This document shows positions 6,890 to 14,304 of a stretch of 45,820 bases of DNA, one piece after another. The position numbers and the translations under genes are program-made. The DNA is from an uncultured bacterium (GTDB lineage: Bacteria > Bacillota > Clostridia > Oscillospirales > Oscillospiraceae), in assembly GCA_946056135.1 (NCBI GenBank), contig CAMGIN010000010.1, positions 1-45,820 of the forward strand. The letters are read 5' to 3'. The notes beneath the pieces are model-generated. The model did no database searches. It saw only the letters and a program-made list of their open reading frames with translations, and was not told the origin of the DNA. Within the stretch, counting starts at the first letter, position 1; every line of letters begins with the position of its first letter.

Positions 6890-7822
6890 ATGAAAAAAGT
6901 GCTGAAAATAATAGGTATTATCCTTGCCTCGATCATCATTTTGATTGCCGTATTCTTCTTCTGGCTTACGCACCGGGATGCTTCCGTAAAGGATACTTAC
7001 CGCGAAAGCATTGCGACCGGCGGAAGTGTTGAAACAGCTTACCTGACCGATGGCCCTTATGCCACATCGTATTATGAAGAACCCACGATGCAGGGCTTTG
7101 AAAAATACGAGATCAGTTATCCAACAGAATTGGAGACGGAAAACAAAATATACCCTGTGATTGTTGTTTGCAATGGTACAGGCTGGAAAGGCTCCTTATC
7201 AAAAGCGCAGCATCAGTTTTATGCCTCCTACGGTTTTATCGTTATCGCAACAGAGGAAACCTATTCATGGAATGGATTTGGCGCTGAAATGTGCGTCCGG
7301 CATCTGGAGAGGCTGAACGATTACACGGGAGAAAATGGGGAAACAAGCATTTTCTATCAAAAGGTGGACCTTGACCATGTGGGAATTATCGGTCACTCGC
7401 AAGGCGGCGTTGGTGTTTTCAATGCCATCACGAATACGGATCACAGGGACATCTACAAAGCTGCTGTCGCGCTGTCGCCCACGAACCAGCCGTTAGCACT
7501 TGCATTGGAATGGCCATTTGATCCATCCTTGATCAACACGCCGATTATGCTGATTTCCGGTGCCGGTGGAGGGGATGATGCAGTCATCACCTTAGAGGGT
7601 CTGAACTCCATTTATGACCAAATTTCAGGAAACAAGGTTATGGCCAGAAGGGTGAATACAGATCACGGCAGCAACGGCACAGTAAATGACGGTTATGTAA
7701 TGGCTTGGTTCCTGTGGCAGCTGCAAGGTGACGAGGAAGCCGCAAAGGCGTTTATCGGAGACACCCCGGAAATCATGGTAAACCCATTGTACCAGGATCA
7801 GCAAGTATCGCTGCAATCGTGA
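6890..7822 (+). CDS. Membrane-anchored alpha/beta hydrolase 2 (dienelactone hydrolase/cutinase-like)
   Basis: The protein has 310 residues. The start is ATG 6890, 4 nt after AGGAGG at 6880-6885; an ATG at 6875 overlaps the previous stop but has no proper site. It has an N-terminal membrane anchor (I-I-G-I-I-L-A-S-I-I-I-L-I-A-V-F-F-F), the nucleophile elbow G-H-S-Q-G-G near residue 165, an acidic residue region after P-I-M-L-I-S-G, and a terminal His in N-T-D-H-G. The fold resembles dienelactone hydrolase/PET-hydrolase-like esterases. It is in the same operon as hydrolases 1 and 3 but not closely similar to them, so this is not a simple duplication. Confidence 0.82.
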   Translation: MKKVLKIIGIILASIIILIAVFFFWLTHRDASVKDTYRESIATGGSVETAYLTDGPYATSYYEEPTMQGFEKYEISYPTELETENKIYPVIVVCNGTGWKGSLSKAQHQFYASYGFIVIATEETYSWNGFGAEMCVRHLERLNDYTGENGETSIFYQKVDLDHVGIIGHSQGGVGVFNAITNTDHRDIYKAAVALSPTNQPLALALEWPFDPSLINTPIMLISGAGGGDDAVITLEGLNSIYDQISGNKVMARRVNTDHGSNGTVNDGYVMAWFLWQLQGDEEAAKAFIGDTPEIMVNPLYQDQQVSLQS

Positions 7823-7842
7823 CATCATAAAAAAGAGGAACT

Positions 7843-9264
7843 ATGAAAAAAGCATTTAAGGTTATTATGGTCGTTATCCTTGTTGTTGTTTTACTGATCG
7901 CCGGAGTAATATTCTGGGTATTCCATTCTCTGAAAACAGAACTGGGAGATCACTGGAAGGATTATGCGAATGCATTCACCCTGCAAACAGAGGTGAGCAA
8001 GGACTTGCCGCCGCTGGATAATATTGAACAGTATACGGTAGATGTGCAGTATATCAACAAAGTCGGAAATGTGGATAGCCGCCCGATTCGATTATATGTC
8101 CCGGAGAATATTTCCCAGCCAATGCCACTCATTTATGTTCCGCATTATGAAATGGCGGAGAATGCTGCGGAACTGAGAAGGTATCTGGAGCAAGGCTGGG
8201 CAGTTGCTTCTCCGACAGAGGTGCTGCCCTCCCATAACGGTCTGCTGACAGATGATGACCTCGTGTTCAACAATGCGGCACTTTACACATTACGACACAT
8301 GGATGAATTTGACAATCAGAGAATTGCTATCGTTGGTGGCAGTGCTGGCGGTTATACAACACTGATGCTCAGTGCTTTGCAAATGGGTAATTGTGCGTCC
8401 ATTGCAACTGCTCCTATTGCAAATGTATATTTCAATTTCTACCAGTATTTTCAGATGGCACAAAGAGATGATGCTCCGTTTTTCTTGAAATTGGTCAGAG
8501 ACTCTTTTACTCCAATACTGGATAATTTCCCGGATGCAAATGATACGGAGCGTTGGGAGGCATTCTCTGCTGTCGGTTTGGCGAACTGCTACAGCAGTCC
8601 GTTTGTGATTACACATGTGACCTCTGATATTCTCGTTCCTATTGACCAGATTACAAGAGCGTTTACCTATGCCCATGAAGGCGATTCCATGCCGGAGGGG
8701 TTCTCGACCCGCTTGCCAGAAGAGAATCCCGGTGTCCTCGGTCATTCTCTGGTGGATGAACTTCCTGTGGAACTGACGAATGTGGAGCATATCATCATTG
8801 ATGATCCGAATGAAAATTCCGGTATGCCTTATGATGAGGAAAAGCTGTTTAACATTCTGATCTACGATGACGGCCCGACGCAATCCTATGGCAGTCACCG
8901 GGCTACCAGCGGTACAGGCATAATTGACGATGTACCTTATCTGAAAGCCATGTTTGAGAAAGGCCTGGCACAGAATGAGGTTCTAACCAGCGGCAAACTG
9001 CTTCTCCTGTTGGAGCGTTATATGGGTGAGAGTATTCAGCTCCCTGCCCATGAAGGTGTTGATGATACCGTTTACGGGTCTCTCGCCGTATACCGTCGGG
9101 AAATTGTTGAAGAGCTTACCTGTTGGGTTAAAAGTCGCTCCGCCGAAGAACTTGATGCAGCGATGAACATTGCTGTTGATGAATGTGGTGATCACAAGAA
9201 TGTCACCAAATACCAGGAGGCTTGGAATGAAATATATGCTGAAATTGTTTCAGCTTTGAATTGA
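7843..9264 (+). CDS. Membrane-anchored alpha/beta hydrolase 3 (prolyl-oligopeptidase-like fold)
   Basis: This 473-residue protein starts at ATG 7843 after AAAGAGGAAC. An N-terminal membrane helix (V-I-M-V-V-I-L-V-V-V-L-L-I-A-G-V) is followed by a hydrolase domain with the nucleophile elbow G-G-S-A-G-G-Y near residue 167 and a long insertion or C-terminal extension of about 200 residues. The expected later His is probably in G-S-H-R or L-G-H-S; I cannot choose. It ends the cargo operon, and a terminator follows at 9342-9389. All three hydrolases share the anchor-plus-extracytoplasmic-hydrolase plan, which points to work on a substrate at the cell surface. Confidence 0.75.
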   Translation: MKKAFKVIMVVILVVVLLIAGVIFWVFHSLKTELGDHWKDYANAFTLQTEVSKDLPPLDNIEQYTVDVQYINKVGNVDSRPIRLYVPENISQPMPLIYVPHYEMAENAAELRRYLEQGWAVASPTEVLPSHNGLLTDDDLVFNNAALYTLRHMDEFDNQRIAIVGGSAGGYTTLMLSALQMGNCASIATAPIANVYFNFYQYFQMAQRDDAPFFLKLVRDSFTPILDNFPDANDTERWEAFSAVGLANCYSSPFVITHVTSDILVPIDQITRAFTYAHEGDSMPEGFSTRLPEENPGVLGHSLVDELPVELTNVEHIIIDDPNENSGMPYDEEKLFNILIYDDGPTQSYGSHRATSGTGIIDDVPYLKAMFEKGLAQNEVLTSGKLLLLLERYMGESIQLPAHEGVDDTVYGSLAVYRREIVEELTCWVKSRSAEELDAAMNIAVDECGDHKNVTKYQEAWNEIYAEIVSALN

Positions 9265-9341
9265 ACAATCAATCGTATTTGCCGATTCGGTCAATACGAA
9301 CAAGCATTTCCGTTAGCGATTTTGTGAGTTGATTGTAAGAG

Positions 9342-9389
9342 AAACCGCTGTATTTTTCATCCTCGCAAGGATGGAGAGTACAGCGGTTT
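9342..9389 (+). terminator. Terminator hairpin after the hydrolase operon
   Basis: The 11-bp perfect stem AAACCGCTGTA (9342-9352) / TACAGCGGTTT (9379-9389) encloses a smaller CATCC/GGATG stem and is followed by a T-rich run. Confidence 0.65.
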
Positions 9390-9540
9390 TGTATTTTCCG
9401 AAGAAAGGTGTCAAACTGCATTTTTACAGTTTGGGTACCATTTTCAAGGAAAATATGCGGGTGTCCAGAGGGGTGCAACTCCTTGGCTCTGGGTTTCCAA
9501 TAGGGGCGAGAAGCATCCCTGTTGGCACACGATTTTGCTT

Positions 9541-9568
9541 GCAAAGTCTAGTGTGTTATACCTTTTGC
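9541..9568 (+). other. Putative MobV-type origin of transfer (oriT)
   Basis: The core TAGTGTGTTATAC (9549-9561) matches the nick region of the pMV158-type (MobV) oriT, where the relaxase cuts between GTGTG and TTATAC; here that would be between 9555 and 9556. The core sits in the loop of an imperfect hairpin GCAAAG...CTTTTGC. A second overlapping hairpin (GATTTTGC / GCAAAGTC, from 9531) mimics the alternative structures known for MobV oriTs. Two MobV relaxases are encoded in this window. Confidence 0.7.
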
Positions 9569-9803
9569 GACCGCTGACGCTGGAAAGGGGCTGTCCCACG
9601 CTCGACAGTCAATTTCAAGCGGCAGCAGAACAGGCGGATTTTGTGGGCTGTAAGCAACAAAAGACAAGGAATTTGCCATGAGCAAAACCCGGCTGTTCGT
9701 GTGTAGTTGGCATAGGAAATCTTGAAGCTGCGCGGAAAGATTTTCTGTGCCAACGGGGGCGCAAGAGGTATATAAAAACCCGCCGCAGCGTCCGTATCTC
9801 CCG

Positions 9804-10451
9804 TCAGTGAAACCACCACGGCAGTTCCAACCATACATTATCCAACGCCAGCTTTTCCGTGGATTTCGCTCTGCTCTCCGACAAGAAGAAATGCTCCGCT
9901 GTCTCTGTCAAGGGATGCTCTATATCGTCCACAAATCCAAAACGGTACAGCAGGTATTCTCGCTCTCGATTGCTGATTGCATCAAGGGCGGCGTGAATTT
10001 CTTCGTGCGTTTCCTTGGCAATATAAATCTGTGCGGGATTGGTCATATTGGAATCGGGAACAAAGGCATGACGATCACGATTTTCAAATTTTGTCACCTC
10101 ATCCAGACTGACAATCTCGCCCATGTGCTTTGCTTCAAAGGATGTACTCTGACTTCGGATGTAGTCAATCATGGAATTGCGGATTGCCGGAGCTGCGTAT
10201 GTCAGAAATTTGTTGCCGCCATCGGGATTAAATTTCTCCACACATCCCATCAGTCCCAAACAGCCTTCCTGCACAAGATCGTCAAAGGTAACGCCGAGCG
10301 TCCGATTGACTTCTATCTGTGCGCTCCACATCTCATGCGCCGTCATTTTGATAAATCGCAGATTGTTTTCTACCAAACTGTTCAGCGCATCCATATCCCC
10401 AGTCTGCGCCAGCGCACACAGTTTCTCGTTATCAACTGCCGTCATGTTCAT
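9804..10451 (-). CDS. Sigma-70-family-like factor of element B
   Basis: The protein has 215 residues. The N-terminal half shows sigma region 2 (L-V-E-N-N-L-R-F-I, D-D-L-V-Q-E-G-C-L-G-L, and the -10 recognition helix Y-A-A-P-A-I-R-N-S-M-I-D-Y-I-R-S). The C-terminal part has a region 4-like helix-turn-helix (I-S-N-R-E-R-E-Y-L-L-Y-R-F-G). Such phage-like sigma factors are common in clostridial mobilizable elements and may direct transcription of element genes. It overlaps the upstream XRE gene by 20 bp, so both are probably translated from one transcript that starts at 11535-11563. A start three codons in (ATG at 10445) is an alternative. Confidence 0.8.
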   Translation of the reverse strand: MNMTAVDNEKLCALAQTGDMDALNSLVENNLRFIKMTAHEMWSAQIEVNRTLGVTFDDLVQEGCLGLMGCVEKFNPDGGNKFLTYAAPAIRNSMIDYIRSQSTSFEAKHMGEIVSLDEVTKFENRDRHAFVPDSNMTNPAQIYIAKETHEEIHAALDAISNREREYLLYRFGFVDDIEHPLTETAEHFFLSESRAKSTEKLALDNVWLELPWWFH

Positions 10452-11271
10452 CTTCTGTTGGCTTGACCGTGAGTAATCCGATCAACGCCTGATTGAATTG
10501 TTTCAACGCTTCGGGGTCAACACCATCCATGCCGCTGACGCTGCCTGTAATTGCTCCAGCAATCATTTCGGGCGTGACATTCGGTTTTGTCACATCCTGT
10601 CCCTTTGTCAGTTCTGCGTACATCTGCTGTACCGCTTCTTTGCTCATAGTCTGTGCGTCCGAAACATTGGAGCCGATCTCTTTCTTAATTTCTTTCAGCA
10701 CGTTCGTAAAGGCGTTTTGAATAGCGGTCAGATCAGCTTGGTACATCGGCATCTTTGAAACGCTGACCGTCTTTGCGGCTTCTGCGATTGCTTCTCTATC
10801 TTCGGGATGCTGCTTCGCTTCTCCCATCAGCAGCGCACTCAATGTGGCGAACATCTGATTTTGTGCGGCATATCCGGCGGCAAGGGTATCATCAAAATAG
10901 TGTGCGATCATATTGGTCATTGCGGCGAAGTTTTTGTTTTCAAGCAAGCGATTGACAACCTCAGCATTGACCTTGCCTGTGTAAAGATTTTTCGCCGCCT
11001 GTACCGACAAGCCGAGTTCGGCTATATCATAATTCATGCGGTCGGGAATATCGGTAACGCCGAGCAGGAAGTCGGTAGATACCTCAAATTCCTTTGCGAT
11101 CTTTTTGATATTCTCGTCACCGAGCTTACCTGTTGCATTGCTGATAAATCTGCTGAGTGTGCTGACATCCATTCCAATTTTTGCGGCAAGTTCGCTCTGT
11201 GTGATCTTGCGTTCTTTCATCAAATCCTGCAAACGCTCTCTGATGTTGCCGGATAAGTATTTGCGCTCCAT
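10432..11271 (-). CDS. XRE-family transcriptional regulator of element B
   Basis: Starting at the ATG at 11271, behind AGGAAAGGGGG, the protein has 279 residues. The N-terminal XRE domain (about 10-65) reads I-R-E-R-L-Q-D-L-M-K-E-R-K-I-T-Q-S-E-L-A-A-K-I-G and includes L-S-R-F-I-S-N. The rest is a helical, alanine-rich region of unknown fold. It is the middle gene of the minus-strand trio (excisionase-like, XRE, sigma-like), a control module divergent from the replication genes. The longer frame to 11382 has no ribosome site and overlaps the next gene. Confidence 0.82.
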   Translation of the reverse strand: MERKYLSGNIRERLQDLMKERKITQSELAAKIGMDVSTLSRFISNATGKLGDENIKKIAKEFEVSTDFLLGVTDIPDRMNYDIAELGLSVQAAKNLYTGKVNAEVVNRLLENKNFAAMTNMIAHYFDDTLAAGYAAQNQMFATLSALLMGEAKQHPEDREAIAEAAKTVSVSKMPMYQADLTAIQNAFTNVLKEIKKEIGSNVSDAQTMSKEAVQQMYAELTKGQDVTKPNVTPEMIAGAITGSVSGMDGVDPEALKQFNQALIGLLTVKPTEDEHDGS

Positions 11272-11297
11272 GCTCTGCGCCCCCTTTCCTGTTTGTG

Positions 11298-11495
11298 TTA
11301 TTCTTTCGTTTTCGTCTTGACGTATTTTCCGCTTTTGATCCTTGCATCGGCTGGCTTCTCTGCATCTTCGGGGATAATCCATCGTCCACCCGCCCTCTGT
11401 GCGCCGGGAATGCGGTTTTCATTGCAGAGGATACCGACACGGCGGTGGGAAATCCCCCATTTTTCGGCAACCTCAAAGGTAGAAAGATATTTCAT
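11298..11495 (-). CDS. Excisionase-like HTH_17/MerR-type DNA-binding protein
   Basis: This 65-residue protein starts at the ATG at 11495, 9 nt after GGAGG; a TTG three codons earlier is too close to that site. The winged helix pattern Y-L-S-T-F-E-V-A-E-K-W-G-I-S-H-R-R-V-G is typical of the HTH_17/excisionase family, with the wing G-R-W-I-I-P. The C-terminus is basic. Likely a recombination directionality factor or a repressor for element B. It is the first gene of the minus-strand trio. Confidence 0.75.
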   Translation of the reverse strand: MKYLSTFEVAEKWGISHRRVGILCNENRIPGAQRAGGRWIIPEDAEKPADARIKSGKYVKTKTKE

Positions 11496-11534
11496 CGGTA
11501 TCAACCTCCATTCCTGTACTTCTCTATATTATAT

Positions 11535-11563
11535 ATTATATACCACAAGTGGAATAAAATCAA
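11535..11563 (-). promoter_or_regulatory. Promoter of the minus-strand control operon
   Basis: On the minus strand: TTGATT (complement of 11558-11563), a 17-bp spacer, and TATAAT (complement of 11535-11540), about 40 bp upstream of the excisionase-like start. Confidence 0.65.
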
Positions 11564-11583
11564 TATCATAACTGTGAACAATC

Positions 11584-11630
11584 GCCGTCCTGTGTTTTGC
11601 ATTTTTGCAAAATTGCAGGGCGGCTTTTTT
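11584..11630 (+). terminator. Terminator-like hairpin in the leader of the primase gene
   Basis: GCCGTCCTG (11584-11592) pairs with CAGGGCGGC (11616-11624), with a nested TTTGCA/TGCAAA stem and a run of T directly after. It reads in the plus direction about 100 bp before the primase, so it could attenuate the replication operon or block read-through from the left. Confidence 0.65.
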
Positions 11631-11731
11631 GTTTTCTTGCATTTGTGCGTGATTTTTCGGTCTATAGACATTTTCTCCGTATATTCAAGCAGACGAACAA
11701 AATCGTCGAGAAAAATTTATGGAGGAATGCG

Positions 11732-12364
11732 ATGAACATTTATGAAAGCATCAAGGCGGCAGTCAGCGTAAAGCAAGCCGCCGAACACTACGGGCTGAAA
11801 GTGAGCCGCAACGGTATGGCTTGCTGCCCGTTCCACAATGACAGGCATCCGAGCTTGAAGCTGAACGAGGAATATTTCTTCTGCTTCGGCTGCGGAGCCA
11901 AGGGAGATGTGATCGACTTCGTGGCAAGGTTGTTTGATCTGAGCAGCTATGAAGCGGTGCAAAGACTGGCTGCGGACTTCGGTATCAGCACCGAACAAGG
12001 ACAGCCTGCGACAGCTCCCCTCAAGCCAAAGAATCCTTATATCCGTCAGTTCCGGGAGGACGAAATGCTCTGCTTCCGAGTGCTGACGGATTATTTGCAT
12101 CTGCTGGAAGATTGGAAAGTGCGGTATGCACCCAAAACACCGGACGATGCTCTGGATGACCGCTTTGTGGAAGCCTGCCACATGATTGATTATATCGAAT
12201 ATCTGGCAGATATTTTGACCGTGGGCGATCTGGAAGAACGTGTTACCGTGGTGGACGAGCTGATGAAAAACGGCAAGATCACGTTCCTGCACGACTACAC
12301 CGCAAGAAAGAAAAAGGAGGATGTGCGCCATGAGCGAAGAAAAGATGCAGACCTCGCCCTTTGA
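11732..12364 (+). CDS. CHC2 zinc-finger DNA primase (element B)
   Basis: This 210-residue protein starts at ATG 11732 after GGAGGAATGC. The N-terminal zinc finger is clear: C-C-P-F-H-N-D-R-H-P-S-L, then F-C-F-G-C-G-A-K-G-D-V-I-D-F (CHC2 type, as in DnaG and plasmid primases). The catalytic TOPRIM part of DnaG is absent, so this is the short form found beside P4-like helicases in mobile elements, and it probably acts with the next protein. It overlaps the helicase gene by 35 bp. Likely role: extrachromosomal replication of the excised circle. Confidence 0.82.
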   Translation: MNIYESIKAAVSVKQAAEHYGLKVSRNGMACCPFHNDRHPSLKLNEEYFFCFGCGAKGDVIDFVARLFDLSSYEAVQRLAADFGISTEQGQPATAPLKPKNPYIRQFREDEMLCFRVLTDYLHLLEDWKVRYAPKTPDDALDDRFVEACHMIDYIEYLADILTVGDLEERVTVVDELMKNGKITFLHDYTARKKKEDVRHERRKDADLAL

Positions 12365-13649
12365 GTGTCCGGCGTGGTTTGACGGAAAGAAAATCAATGA
12401 AACCGTGTTCTGCGAAGAATTCCTCCGGGACTATCCAATGGTCACGGTAAACGATGCGTTTTTCACAGTCAACGGCAGAGTACACGATGAAAACCGCTTG
12501 AAAAAGGTGATCTATGACCGTATCAAGTATTATGTGACAAGCGGCGTTGCAAAGAAAGTCACCAATCTTCTGGATGTGATGCGTATGGAGTGCTGCACCG
12601 CAAAGTTATCTCTATATCAAGACCGCATCCATGTGGCGAATGGCACTTATTATCTGAACGGCACATTCAGCCCCGAAAAGGATTTCTGCCGAAACCGTCT
12701 GCCCGTTGCCTATAATCCCGATGCTCCGCAGCCTGTGACATGGCTGCATTTTTTGTCCCAGCTTTTAGAGCCGGAGGACATTCTGACATTGCAGGAGTTT
12801 ATGGGATATTGCTTTATCCCCTCTACCAAGGGACAGAAGATGCTCCTGCTCATCGGCAAGGGCGGCGAGGGCAAAAGCCGTATCGGTATCGTTCTTCGTG
12901 CGCTGCTTGGCAGCAATATGAACACGGGCAGTATCGCAAAAGTGGAGACAAGCCCTTTTGCTCGTGCCGATCTGGAACATGAGCTTGTAATGCTGGACGA
13001 TGATATGAAGCTGGAAGCTCTGCCCCAGACCAACAACATCAAGGCAATCATCACAGCAGAGCTGCCGATGGATTTGGAGAAAAAGGGACAGCAGAGCTAT
13101 CAAGGTGATTTGTATGTGCGCTTCATCGGTTTGGGCAACGGTGTCCTGCAATCTCTCTATGACCGCAGCGTGGGCTTTTTTCGCAGACAGATCATCCTCT
13201 CCACCAAGGAAAAAGATCCGAACAGAAAGGACGATCCCTATATTGCTGAGAAGATGTGCGCCGAAGCGGAGGGCATTTTCCTGTGGGCATTGGAGGGATT
13301 GCACCGTCTGATCGGCAATGATTACAAGTTCACGGTGAGCCAGTCGGCACAGGACAACATGGACGCTGCCGTATCGGACGGAAACAACATCATCGAGTTT
13401 TTAAGCTCCGAGGGGTATATCCGCTTCAAGGCAGATTACGAGGTCAGCTCCAAAGACCTGTACGCCGTTTATAAGCTGTGGTGTGACGATAACGCTTTGA
13501 GCAGCCTTTCCCAAAAGAGCTTCTGCTCCTTCCTCAAACAGAACGAGAGCCGGTATAACATCGAGTACACCAATAAGGTCAATATCGGCGGCGGGAGGTA
13601 TGCCAGAGGATTTGTCGGCATCGAGCTTCTGCAAAGACCGTTTCTGTAA
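12330..13649 (+). CDS. P4/D5-type replication helicase (element B)
   Basis: This 439-residue protein starts at ATG 12330 (GGAGG with a 9-nt spacer); an upstream ATG at 12321 sits too close to that site. The Walker A motif is L-I-G-K-G-G-E-G-K-S-R-I-G; the Walker B-like motif is E-L-V-M-L-D-D-D-M-K. A D5_N-like region lies before it, and a small winged-helix-like C-terminus comes after residue 350. This is the superfamily 3 helicase pattern of phage/plasmid P4-type primase-helicases. An inverted repeat (13684-13721) lies 35 bp beyond the stop and is a candidate origin for it. The window begins with the tail of a homolog. Confidence 0.82.
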   Translation: MSEEKMQTSPFECPAWFDGKKINETVFCEEFLRDYPMVTVNDAFFTVNGRVHDENRLKKVIYDRIKYYVTSGVAKKVTNLLDVMRMECCTAKLSLYQDRIHVANGTYYLNGTFSPEKDFCRNRLPVAYNPDAPQPVTWLHFLSQLLEPEDILTLQEFMGYCFIPSTKGQKMLLLIGKGGEGKSRIGIVLRALLGSNMNTGSIAKVETSPFARADLEHELVMLDDDMKLEALPQTNNIKAIITAELPMDLEKKGQQSYQGDLYVRFIGLGNGVLQSLYDRSVGFFRRQIILSTKEKDPNRKDDPYIAEKMCAEAEGIFLWALEGLHRLIGNDYKFTVSQSAQDNMDAAVSDGNNIIEFLSSEGYIRFKADYEVSSKDLYAVYKLWCDDNALSSLSQKSFCSFLKQNESRYNIEYTNKVNIGGGRYARGFVGIELLQRPFL

Positions 13650-13683
13650 AAATGGTATTGACCCCAAAATACGTGTACCATCC

Positions 13684-13721
13684 GTACCAAGTGTACCGCA
13701 GTACAGAAGTACACTTGGTAC
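13684..13721. repeat. Perfect 13-bp inverted repeat, candidate origin (element B)
   Basis: GTACCAAGTGTAC (13684-13696) and GTACACTTGGTAC (13709-13721) are perfect complements with a 12-bp spacer. Flanking ACGTGTACC/ACACGTAC add to the GTAC-rich pattern. It lies just after the helicase gene and 368 bp before the HTH start, the same layout as in element A. Confidence 0.6.
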
Positions 13722-14014
13722 ACGTACTTTTTAGTCCGTTTCACTTTCTTTTTCTATGCTGTTGGCAGAAACCCTGTTTTCGGGCATTGAAAATCAATGG
13801 TAGTGGAAACAGGAAAGATTTTGACCGCAGAACAAAACCATTTAACGAAATCGTGCTTCTCTGAACAATGCGCCCCGTTCACGGAACAATGGGTGTTTTC
13901 TCTGTTCCAGACCAAACCACACGAAACAGTAAAGTGGGATATGGTCATATATGGACAGGACATCACAAGCGAAATTCTGAACGGATTTCAGAGATTACAG
14001 ATTTTTCACTATTC

Positions 14015-14052
14015 GGTGAAGTGGGTATGCCGTAGGGCGTACCGTTTTCGCC
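14015..14052 (+). ncRNA. Conserved leader stem-loop (element B copy)
   Basis: The outer stem GGTGAA (14015-14020) pairs with TTCGCC (14047-14052). The inner stem GGTATGCC (14024-14031) pairs with GGCGTACC (14036-14043), with a G-T-A-G loop. Compared with 423-460, the base pairs are kept while bases change (A-U to G-C, C-G to U-G, G-C to G-U, C-G to U-G). It lies 20 nt upstream of GGAGG. Confidence 0.55.
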
Positions 14053-14088
14053 ATATCACAAACAAAATTTATGGAGGATTTTATCAAT

Positions 14089-14304
14089 ATGAATGTACGC
14101 AACGAAATAAAGGCACAGATCATCCGTACCGGAATGACCATGCAGCAGGTGGTTGACCAGCTCTCGGTCGAATACGGATGGAGTGACAGTGTATCCAACC
14201 TGTCCGCAAAATTGCAGAGAGAGAGTATCCGATACAAGGAAGTCGTCGAGCTTGCTGATGTGCTGGGCTACGACATCGTATGGCAGAAAAGGAGGGACAA
14301 ATAA
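14089..14304 (+). CDS. Small helix-turn-helix protein of mobilizable element (element B)
   Basis: This 71-residue protein starts at ATG 14089, behind GGAGG at 14073, and is a close homolog of the protein at 495-707 (shared S-N-L-S-A-K-L-Q-R-E-S-I-R-Y-K-E-V). The stop codon overlaps the relaxase ATG by one base, so translation is coupled and a joint function in mobilization is likely. It is repressor-like with a helix-turn-helix, DUF6471-like by eye. Its conserved leader hairpin may be a target of autoregulation. Confidence 0.72.
   Translation: MNVRNEIKAQIIRTGMTMQQVVDQLSVEYGWSDSVSNLSAKLQRESIRYKEVVELADVLGYDIVWQKRRDK

Larger units (their letters stand above)
9265..9803 (+). other. Non-coding boundary region between hydrolase operon and element B
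   Basis: No supported gene. It holds a terminator-like hairpin (9342-9389), a small AAACTG/CAGTTT hairpin near 9414-9433, a 23-nt block repeated imperfectly at 17817-17839 (9482-9504), and a MobV-type oriT (9541-9568). The antisense frame at 9556-9834 overlaps the sigma gene and oriT and is not convincing. Confidence 0.6.
13650..14088 (+). other. Non-coding leader/origin region of element B
   Basis: About 440 bp without a supported gene. It contains the inverted repeat at 13684-13721, a stretch similar to 127-494, and the conserved hairpin at 14015-14052. The possible short frames in it are not supported by ribosome sites or conservation. Confidence 0.55.

Noticed and set aside
9556-9834. 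Minus-strand frames of 92-96 residues
   Set aside because: They overlap the sigma-like gene's 3' end and the oriT; no recognised domain or ribosome site.
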